Assembly: GCA_023389855.1 (NCBI GenBank)
Contig: JAEWDZ010000004.1
Span: forward strand, 248,001-312,000
From: Bacteroidota bacterium
Lineage (GTDB): Bacteria; Bacteroidota; Bacteroidia; Bacteroidales; Porphyromonadaceae
Direction: 5' to 3'
DNA length: 64,000 nucleotides
Positions 27,531 to 34,641 of the stretch are shown here, piece by piece (positions within the stretch are counted from its first letter, which is position 1; every line of letters begins with the position of its first letter). Made by a program: the position numbers and the translations under genes. Below the pieces are notes generated by a model. The model searched no databases, was not told the DNA's origin, and was given only the letters and a program-made list of their open reading frames with translations.

Positions 27531-29150
27531 TCACTCCTCTTTTTTACTTTTTCTTGAGGACTTCTTTTTCTCGTCTGTATCCTTATCCTCTTTCTTTTTG
27601 GTACTTTTTTTCACAGAGTTTCCTTCATCAGGAGAGGCTTTTTTTGCAGTATTTCTCTTCGTTGTCGTTTTCTTTTTAGGTTCTTCTTTTTCGTCACTCT
27701 TAGTCTCCTCTATGTTTTCAGAAGAAGCTTCTTCACGGTCTGTTATAGGAGTCTCTTTAGCTTGTTTTTTAGCATTGTAGTGATCGTCTAATATCTTCAC
27801 AAAAGAAGAAGGATCTACTTCGATGGGATTGATACAAATCTCATTGTATGCAAAATCGGCAATAGCCTGTTCTCGAAGCATGGCCTCTGCTTCATATACC
27901 TTCTCGGGATCTTCCATTCGTTGTTTTACAAGCTGATCGATAAGCGTTTCCATACCATCGATACCGTAGCCATACCTCAGTAAGTCTTGCACGATGCGCT
28001 CTCTTAGCACATGTTCGATCTGTTCACGTGTGGTCTCCACCCCGATCTTCTTACACAACTGTGAGATCATCTGATCATAATATGTGTAGCGAGCAAATAG
28101 GTCGTATTGCTCTTCAAGTTCTTCAGCAGTATATGGCTTAGACTCATTGCTACTATCCATATGACGAGAAGAGATGACCGCCTTAATGGTCTCTGCATCG
28201 AGTTGAGGTTGACCTACTTTTTCGGTAAGGATCTGGATCAGTTGGCTTCTAAAAAGAGCTTTAGCATCCGCTTCGCTTCTAGCTTCGATACGCTTTTTGA
28301 GCTCTTCTCTGTAGGCACTTTCGTCTTTTATGCCGGTCTCCTCACCAAATATTTTCTTATAAAACTCTTCGCCCAATTCTTCGGGAACGTGGCGTTTGAT
28401 GGCTCCAACAGTAAACTGAAAATCGCCCTTATGCTCTTCGACCTTTTCCTTTTCTATACCAAAAAGACCCGCTAAAACAGCAGCATTGGCCTCATGTGCA
28501 TTATATGGATTAAAGACAATGATATCTCCTTTTTTTGCTCCAGTGAATTTTTGTTTGTCTTCTTCCGTACGGAAAAAGCTGGGCAGAAGATAAGCGTTGT
28601 CTATTTTCAGTCCGTCTTCTTTTACTTGCCCCTTATCATCAAGTTCTTGTAAAAGTCCCTCGAGATGATCATTATCTTCATAGCTATCTACATCCGCTAT
28701 TTTTCTAGTGGACATACGATAGGCTTCATCTTCTTTATTTACGTCCTCTTCAGTAGCCTTTACAGTATAAAAGTCAAGTTTGATATTCTTGTCCAATGCG
28801 ATAGTCATATTGGGCGCAAGAGCAAAATGGAAATTATATTCATACTCCCCGTCTGCACCTATCTTATTATCTATTCTTAGAGGACCAGCAATATAGTTTG
28901 GTTTATTTTCATCTATTGATTTTTGTAATGCGTCAATAGCCTTCTTTTCCGCAACCTCATAGCGTACGGCTTCACCGTATTTTTTTTCTATAAGGCTAGA
29001 AGGCACTTTACCCTTACGAAATCCGGGCATTTGTACGCCTTCGCGTAATTCTGTAAGACGTTTTTTCACGTCTTGGACTATTTCATCGGCACCAAAACTT
29101 ATCGATATAGTCCCTCTCAATGGTTCTACTGTATTGTACGAACTGTTCAT
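27531..29150 (-). CDS. tig: Trigger factor with basic C-terminal tail
   Basis: Trigger factor is the ribosome-bound chaperone at the peptide exit tunnel. The N-terminal ribosome-binding domain carries PGFRKGKVPSSLIEKKYGEAV, a close match to the GFRxGxxP signature, at about residues 42-62. The middle region (about 155-255) occupies the position of the FKBP prolyl-isomerase domain but is divergent, as in other Bacteroidota. A helical C-terminal domain extends to about 455. The last 80 residues are low-complexity Lys/Glu/Ser/Thr (for example KKKTTTKRNTAKKASP), making the protein 539 residues against 432 in E. coli. A TACCTTTG box at 29181-29188 (minus) sits about 30 bases upstream of the ATG. 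Confidence 0.92.
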   Translation of the reverse strand: MNSSYNTVEPLRGTISISFGADEIVQDVKKRLTELREGVQMPGFRKGKVPSSLIEKKYGEAVRYEVAEKKAIDALQKSIDENKPNYIAGPLRIDNKIGADGEYEYNFHFALAPNMTIALDKNIKLDFYTVKATEEDVNKEDEAYRMSTRKIADVDSYEDNDHLEGLLQELDDKGQVKEDGLKIDNAYLLPSFFRTEEDKQKFTGAKKGDIIVFNPYNAHEANAAVLAGLFGIEKEKVEEHKGDFQFTVGAIKRHVPEELGEEFYKKIFGEETGIKDESAYREELKKRIEARSEADAKALFRSQLIQILTEKVGQPQLDAETIKAVISSRHMDSSNESKPYTAEELEEQYDLFARYTYYDQMISQLCKKIGVETTREQIEHVLRERIVQDLLRYGYGIDGMETLIDQLVKQRMEDPEKVYEAEAMLREQAIADFAYNEICINPIEVDPSSFVKILDDHYNAKKQAKETPITDREEASSENIEETKSDEKEEPKKKTTTKRNTAKKASPDEGNSVKKSTKKKEDKDTDEKKKSSRKSKKEE

Positions 29151-29180
29151 AGTCGTTTATATAAAAATATTTTTGCTTTG

Positions 29181-29188
29181 CAAAGGTA
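29181..29188 (-). promoter_or_regulatory. -7 promoter box for tig
   Basis: TACCTTTG on the minus strand matches TAnnTTTG, 31 bases upstream of the start. No clear -33 TTG is seen. Confidence 0.5.
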
Positions 29189-29238
29189 CAATAAATTCCT
29201 GAATAAAAAAACTGGATAGCCGAAGAAGCGCAACTGTA

Positions 29239-30960
29239 TCAGCGCAGTGGCAAGAGCAACGTTTTATAGCGTTTTTGATCTTTCAGCAGTTTTATCGCTT
29301 CTTTGACCTGTGGATCCGAAGGCAACATCTTGGCAAAAAAACCTCGGCGATAACACTTTCTCAATAGTATCTGCCCCTCTAAGAAATCGACAATTTCATT
29401 TTTATACTGACGAAGTTCTTCTTCTATATTAGGCATAAAAGAGCTTTTAAGATCGTGTAATTCTTTCTTCAAAAAGACCTCACGCTTTTCTTCTTTTATG
29501 GTTTTTTCCAGTCTTTCGAGCAAATATGCACTAGCGGGCTTGTAAGTAAAATGTTTTTGAGTCATCTCCTTGCAGAAAGCATCAAAATCTTGATTACTTA
29601 GATGAAACGTTGCAGGGTCAAGAGGCTCTTTGTGCTGCTGTACGTAGTCTGTAATGTAATCAAAAACAAGGGTATCCACAGCCATAAAGGAAATGATCGC
29701 TGGTAGAGTATCTACAGATAACGTAATATCCGGTAAGATACCATCCGTAGCGTACACTGCGCGTCCGCTTTTGGTGTAATAAGGAGCTCCCAGAGAATCA
29801 GACTCTGCAATGGTATCTGCATCCGCCATAGATGATGCTGTATTCTCCTCGTCCTCTTTATTCACGGTATCGTTGAGATGATGATAAGCAATCTTTTGAA
29901 TATTCCGTCCGCTCGGTATATAATACTGTGCTGTAGTCAATTTCATCAAGGCATTGCCAGGTAAAGCCACCGTACTCTGCACCAAGCCTTTTCCAAAGCT
30001 TTTTTGACCCATAATGACGGCTCTATCCGTATCTTGCAGGGCTCCTGCCACAATTTCACTAGCAGAGGCTGACTCACCATTGATCAGCACAGCCATCGGG
30101 AGAGAAGGGACCAAAGGCTCCTTAGTAGTCATATAATTAGCGTTGGTATCTGGTTGTCTACCAATCACTTTCACGACGAGTGTATTGACAGGCAGGAATA
30201 AGCTGAGCATGTCGACTGCGGTCTGTAGGATACCACCACCATTACTCCGCAAGTCTAAAATTAAGCCATCTAAAGGCCCCTCAGCAAGCAACGATTCTAA
30301 CGCTTCGCGCACATCCTTTCCCGTATCTTTGGAAAAAGTATTAAGACGTATAATTCCAATATTTCCATCTAGTCGCCCAAAGTAGGGAACGGAATTGATA
30401 TTGATAATCTTTCGCTTGAAGGTAAAAGAAAGCGGCTCCGCAACACCTGGTCGCTTAACGACTAATTTTATCTTCGAGTTATCAGCCCCTCTTAGTGCCT
30501 TACTCACTTCTGGAGAAGAGGCTTTCTTGGAGAAATCTTTCCCATCAATGGATAATATTCGATCACCAGACTTCAATCCTGCAACATCAGCAGGCTGCCC
30601 AGCAAATGGCTCATTGATAATCACGGTTTTATTTGGTCGTTCGCTAATAATCGCCCCAATACCAGCATATTGACCAGTAGTCAGTTCTCCGAAAGCTTTA
30701 GCCTGCTCAGGAGTGAAGTACTCTGTATAGGGATCTAGGCGCTGCAGTAGCGCATTAAGACCTACAGTACTCACTTTAACCAAATCTACCGTATCGACGA
30801 AAAAACGCTGAATATTTGAGAAAACAGCCCCTGTGCTAATGAGAGCCTGTCTATACTGCTGTTTTTCTCGTTCACTACGTGTGTCTGTCTGCTGTGCATA
30901 AGATACTGTTATCGTACTAAATAGCAGAGAAAATAGGAGTATGATGTTATACTTTTTCAT
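29239..30960 (-). CDS. C-terminal processing peptidase, S41 family
   Basis: S41 peptidases are exported serine/lysine proteases that trim C termini of envelope proteins. The start used is MKKYNIILLFSLLFSTITVSYAQ at 30960, giving a signal peptide of about 23 residues; the longer ORF upstream contains the promoter and is rejected. A PDZ domain follows (GQYAGIGAIISERPN, LKSGDRILSIDGKDF, about 95-175), then the peptidase domain with catalytic Ser in NGESASASEIVAGAL and Lys in GQKSFGKGLVQ (about 300-345). A C-terminal region of about 180 residues is less conserved. The gene is monocistronic; its promoter abuts the start codon. Confidence 0.9.
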   Translation of the reverse strand: MKKYNIILLFSLLFSTITVSYAQQTDTRSEREKQQYRQALISTGAVFSNIQRFFVDTVDLVKVSTVGLNALLQRLDPYTEYFTPEQAKAFGELTTGQYAGIGAIISERPNKTVIINEPFAGQPADVAGLKSGDRILSIDGKDFSKKASSPEVSKALRGADNSKIKLVVKRPGVAEPLSFTFKRKIININSVPYFGRLDGNIGIIRLNTFSKDTGKDVREALESLLAEGPLDGLILDLRSNGGGILQTAVDMLSLFLPVNTLVVKVIGRQPDTNANYMTTKEPLVPSLPMAVLINGESASASEIVAGALQDTDRAVIMGQKSFGKGLVQSTVALPGNALMKLTTAQYYIPSGRNIQKIAYHHLNDTVNKEDEENTASSMADADTIAESDSLGAPYYTKSGRAVYATDGILPDITLSVDTLPAIISFMAVDTLVFDYITDYVQQHKEPLDPATFHLSNQDFDAFCKEMTQKHFTYKPASAYLLERLEKTIKEEKREVFLKKELHDLKSSFMPNIEEELRQYKNEIVDFLEGQILLRKCYRRGFFAKMLPSDPQVKEAIKLLKDQKRYKTLLLPLR

Positions 30961-30965
30961 AGGTG

Positions 30966-30996
30966 CAAAGGTAACTAAATTCATTGATTTGTCCAA
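30966..30996 (-). promoter_or_regulatory. Promoter for S41 peptidase gene, abutting the start codon
   Basis: On the minus strand TTG, a 20-base spacer and TACCTTTG give a full consensus match. Only five bases (CACCT) separate the -7 box from the ATG, so the mRNA is predicted to be leaderless or nearly so. Confidence 0.75.
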
Positions 30997-31276
30997 ACAA
31001 GAAAAGATATATACTTTTCAGCTTTTCATATTCTTCAGTAATAGCTCCTACAGGGGTTTGAAAAGCCCCTTTTATGGTAGATATTTTATAATATTCTTTT
31101 GCTCTTTATCGAAGAAAACGCCAACGATATATCGCAATATACCTCCATACATATCAGAATATTTTAATTTGTAAACAAAAGATATCTTAATGCTACATCA
31201 CCCCCTGTCATACGCAAGGGATAAAGCATCGCAAAATAAGGGTAAATGTCAAAAAAAGCATACCTATAATAAGGTA
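30997..31276. other. Divergent intergenic region with an orphan hairpin-T-run
   Basis: Between the two divergent promoters there is no coding gene. At 31052-31074 an 8-pair stem (AGGGGTTT / AAGCCCCT, 3-base loop) followed by TTTTA on the plus strand resembles an intrinsic terminator with no upstream plus-strand gene. Confidence 0.5.
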
Positions 31277-31307
31277 TTGCCAATTATCTATAATGCAAGT
31301 ACCTTTG
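31277..31307 (+). promoter_or_regulatory. Promoter for the TonB-dependent receptor
   Basis: TTG (31277-31279), 20 bases, then TACCTTTG (31300-31307): a full consensus match, 63 bases upstream of the ATG at 31371. Confidence 0.75.
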
Positions 31308-31370
31308 CAGGGAACTTGAGCAATACAATAATACGAATTGAAAATTCAAATATCTCAGTAATTAAACAGT

Positions 31371-33995
31371 ATGATAAACTTCTTTCGAAGCCTTGCCGTT
31401 GGCATGGCTATTCTCTTGACCTTTGCTAGTGCTGAGGCATTAGCTCAGAATGGGTCCCATGAATTTAAGCACCCCAGTGATGCCAATATCATTGGTCACG
31501 TGGTTGAGGCGACCTCTGGCGAGCACATTCCTGGTGCAACAATTCAAATCAAGGGGACTGTAATCGGTACAGCTACAGACCAAAGCGGTCACTACTTTTT
31601 AGCTAACATGCGTCCAGGGCAATACACTTTAGTAATGCGTGCCGTTGGATACCGTATGCAGGAGCGTACCATCAATGTAGAGAAAGATAAAACGCTCGAA
31701 GTAAACTTCGAGGCAGAAGAAGACGTTGTCAACATGGATGGTGTAGTAGTTACGGCTAACCGAAATGAAACAATTCGCCGTTTGGCTCCTACAGTAGTAG
31801 GTGTGATTGACACAAAAGTATTCTCTACAGTTAACGCTAACAACCTACTGCAATCACTCAGTTTTCAGCCAGGGCTTCGTGTAGAAAACAACTGCCAAAA
31901 TTGTAACTTCAACCAAGTTCGTATCAATGGTCTCGATGGCAAGTATTCACAGATTCTGATCGACAGCCGCCCTATTTTCAGTGCGCTTGCTGGTGTATAT
32001 GGTATTGAGCAAATCCCAACTAGCATGGTTGAACGTATCGAAGTAATCCGTGGTGGTGGCTCTGCTCTTTACGGTTCTACTGCTATCGGTGGTGTGATCA
32101 ACATCATTACTAAGCAGCCTAAAGGAAATAGTGCAGAAGTACATGAATCATTGTCTTTGACAGGATTGAAAAAAGTAGACAATAACTTTAGCTTCAATGC
32201 TTCTGTAGTTAGCAACGATGCTCGTAGTGGTGCGATCTTCTTTGGTAACATGCGCAACCGCTCTCCATGGGATGCTAACGGGGATGATTTCAGCGAGCTA
32301 GGAAAACTAGAAGACCGTTCTTTCGGTGTTCGCGGTTTCGTAAAAACAAGTGACCTTTCTCAGCTCACTGCAGAGATTCATACAATCAAGGAATACCGTC
32401 GTGGCGGAGACCATATTGATTACCCCGACCACGTAGCTCAAGTATCAGAACGTGTTGACCACTCTGTATATAGCGGTAACTTGAAATTTGACCTTTTCAG
32501 CCGCAATCAAAAGCACCACTTTACACTTTACTCAAGTGCACAAAAAATCCGTCGCGATAGCTACTATGGCGGTATCGGCTCTTGGGATGAGGTAGGTGAA
32601 AATCCTGAAGAAACGGTAGGGTTAGGCAACCCCGTAAGCAAGGAAAATTACGGCGAAAACTACGGAGTAACTCGTGGACTTACGATCAATGCAGGTACGC
32701 AGTATACGTACGACATGGATAATTTCCTCTTTATGCCTGCTCAGATATTAGCTGGCGTAGAATACGTATACGACCACCTCAACGATGCTACACCTATTCG
32801 TCAATGGCATGCACTAAAAGACGAATCTGGCAAGTTGATCAAAGATAAAGATGGTAAGATGCAGGAAATGTTCCCCACTACGGACCAAAAAATTCACAAC
32901 TTCAGCCAGTTTGCACAAATCGAGTGGAAAAACGAGATGTTCTCTGTTTTGCTTGGAGGTCGTCTGGATGAGCATTCATTCATCAAGAAACCTATCTTTA
33001 GTCCTCGTGTAACCCTCCGTTATAATCCGATTGAAGATATCAATCTCCGTGCCTCATATGCTAAAGGCTTCCGTGCTCCTCAAGTATTCGATGAAGACTT
33101 GCACGTAGGTATCGTAAACGGTGAAATGCAACGCGTAATAAATGCTGTAGACCTGAAGCCTGAGACTAGCCATGCATTCACTGCAAGTGCAGATATATAT
33201 GGACGCTTCGGAGAGATCAATACCAACTTAATGATAGAAGGCTTTTACAACAGAATTATCAACGTATTCAATAACAACGAAATGGAAAGCCAAAACGATG
33301 GAATCATGCGTTACGAGCGTAGAAACGGTCCTGGCGCCCACGTATTTGGTCTTAACCTAGAAGGACGCCTTAATTGGACGATCTTCCAGTTATCTGCTGG
33401 TATGAGTTTCGCCAAAGCACGATATGAAGAGGCTGCCGAATGGGGCTTGATCACAAAAAACACCGAAGGTGGTCTAATCACCGAAGGTGGCACACCCGCT
33501 GTTGAAAATGGTAAAGTTGTAAACGAAAGCCAGCTTTCAGACAAGATGATGCGTACACCTAGCATGTACGGCTACTTCACACTCCAAGCAGAGCCTATCG
33601 AACACTTCAAGATCGCTATCAACGGCAACGTGTACGGTAGCATGTATGCTCCCCACACCATTGTTTACGGAGCTGGCTCTGCTGTAAGCGATATTGCTGC
33701 AAATCATGATGCAGAAAAATTTGCTTCATACTTCGAAGGAATAAATGTAGCAAATGAAAATCGTACAGTACGTATTGACGAACTGAAAAAAACACCTATA
33801 ATGGTAGACTTCGGTGCTCGTATTTCCTATGAAATCCATCTTAAAAACCACCGTACTGAACTGTATCTTGGGATGAACAATATATTTGATTCTCGCCAGA
33901 AAGATTATGACCTCGGTCCTGATCGCGACAGTGCCTACATCTATGGTCCTCTATCTCCACGTACAGCATTCTTTGGTGTGAAGTATAGCTTCTAA
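31371..33995 (+). CDS. TonB-dependent outer-membrane receptor
   Basis: The 874-residue receptor has a signal peptide (to about residue 26, EALAQ), a carboxypeptidase-D regulatory-like domain (about 38-120, IGHVVEATSGEHIPGATIQI), a plug domain (about 125-250, with MVERIEVIRGGGSALYGSTA and GGVINIITKQP) and a 22-strand-type barrel ending in the outer-membrane signature FFGVKYSF. The plug carries a CxxC in VENNCQNCNFNQVRINGLDG, shared with a broad Bacteroidota receptor group. No partner SusD gene follows, so it is not a SusCD glycan importer. Candidate cargo is haem, a metal chelate or a cofactor; sequence alone does not decide. Codon use (GAC, AAC, CGT, GGT) looks optimised compared with its neighbours, suggesting high expression. 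Confidence 0.92.
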   Translation: MINFFRSLAVGMAILLTFASAEALAQNGSHEFKHPSDANIIGHVVEATSGEHIPGATIQIKGTVIGTATDQSGHYFLANMRPGQYTLVMRAVGYRMQERTINVEKDKTLEVNFEAEEDVVNMDGVVVTANRNETIRRLAPTVVGVIDTKVFSTVNANNLLQSLSFQPGLRVENNCQNCNFNQVRINGLDGKYSQILIDSRPIFSALAGVYGIEQIPTSMVERIEVIRGGGSALYGSTAIGGVINIITKQPKGNSAEVHESLSLTGLKKVDNNFSFNASVVSNDARSGAIFFGNMRNRSPWDANGDDFSELGKLEDRSFGVRGFVKTSDLSQLTAEIHTIKEYRRGGDHIDYPDHVAQVSERVDHSVYSGNLKFDLFSRNQKHHFTLYSSAQKIRRDSYYGGIGSWDEVGENPEETVGLGNPVSKENYGENYGVTRGLTINAGTQYTYDMDNFLFMPAQILAGVEYVYDHLNDATPIRQWHALKDESGKLIKDKDGKMQEMFPTTDQKIHNFSQFAQIEWKNEMFSVLLGGRLDEHSFIKKPIFSPRVTLRYNPIEDINLRASYAKGFRAPQVFDEDLHVGIVNGEMQRVINAVDLKPETSHAFTASADIYGRFGEINTNLMIEGFYNRIINVFNNNEMESQNDGIMRYERRNGPGAHVFGLNLEGRLNWTIFQLSAGMSFAKARYEEAAEWGLITKNTEGGLITEGGTPAVENGKVVNESQLSDKMMRTPSMYGYFTLQAEPIEHFKIAINGNVYGSMYAPHTIVYGAGSAVSDIAANHDAEKFASYFEGINVANENRTVRIDELKKTPIMVDFGARISYEIHLKNHRTELYLGMNNIFDSRQKDYDLGPDRDSAYIYGPLSPRTAFFGVKYSF

Positions 33996-34033
33996 GTAAT
34001 CCATAAGGATTTCAAGTAATCTTCTATTTAATC

Positions 34034-34067
34034 AAAAAGGCAAGATTTTATAAGATCTTGCCTTTTT
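34034..34067 (+). terminator. Intrinsic terminator after the TonB-dependent receptor
   Basis: A perfect 13-bp stem (AAAAAGGCAAGAT at 34034-34046 with its complement at 34054-34066) ends in a T-run, 38 bases after the stop. Confidence 0.9.
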
Positions 34068-34641
34068 TCATATTTATGAAGTCACTTCGAGGCTATTAAT
34101 GCAATTCTTTAGTCAGGAACATACATCGTATCTCATTGAAAGTAAATCATTTAAATCAGATAAACTTAAATCGATAAAAAATAAAGAGATCTATTTACTT
34201 TTCCATTATTTGAAATGATAGTTCGTGCAGATAAGTGATCATGAAAAAAGGGTAGTTCTGAAATAATAGAAAAAATGGAAACAGAGAAATTCCTATTCCT
34301 CTAGTGTAGTAAAGTGTAGTTCAAGAAAAGTTCTTTCCAAGCGAGAATATCGAAATTCTTTTGTATATTTGCGAAGAAGAGACTCCTATTAAGAAGAATA
34401 AAATAATTGCGATACACAGTATCGTTGCTTATGCTCTTTCACCATAAAAGAGTAGACAGTGTACTTACAATTTTGAAAAGTGTATACGAAGCGACTTAAT
34501 AAAAGGAGACGAGCAGTTCGCTTTATTGTTCATTATAACAGCATGTAACACAATAGTTACAGTCTCAAAATTTATCATCGAGAATCCCACCACCGGTCGA
34601 CTTTCTCATTTCAGGATTTAGCAATACAATAATAATCTATC
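34068..34641. other. Long intergenic region upstream of the LRR protein gene
   Basis: This 574-base AT-rich region has no coding ORF. A TATATTTG box at 34364-34371 could be the LRR promoter, giving a leader of about 265 bases; the -33 element is weak. Within that leader CGATAC-ACA-GTATCG (34410-34424) forms a small hairpin. No known riboswitch is recognised. Confidence 0.5.

Noticed and set aside
31190..31429. Plus-strand ORF of 79 codons upstream of the TonB receptor
   Set aside because: It spans the consensus promoter at 31277-31307 and overlaps the receptor's signal peptide in another frame.
34068..34641. Riboswitch or housekeeping RNA (tmRNA, RNase P, 6S) upstream of the LRR gene
   Set aside because: No recognisable conserved core or extensive pairing; only one small hairpin was found.
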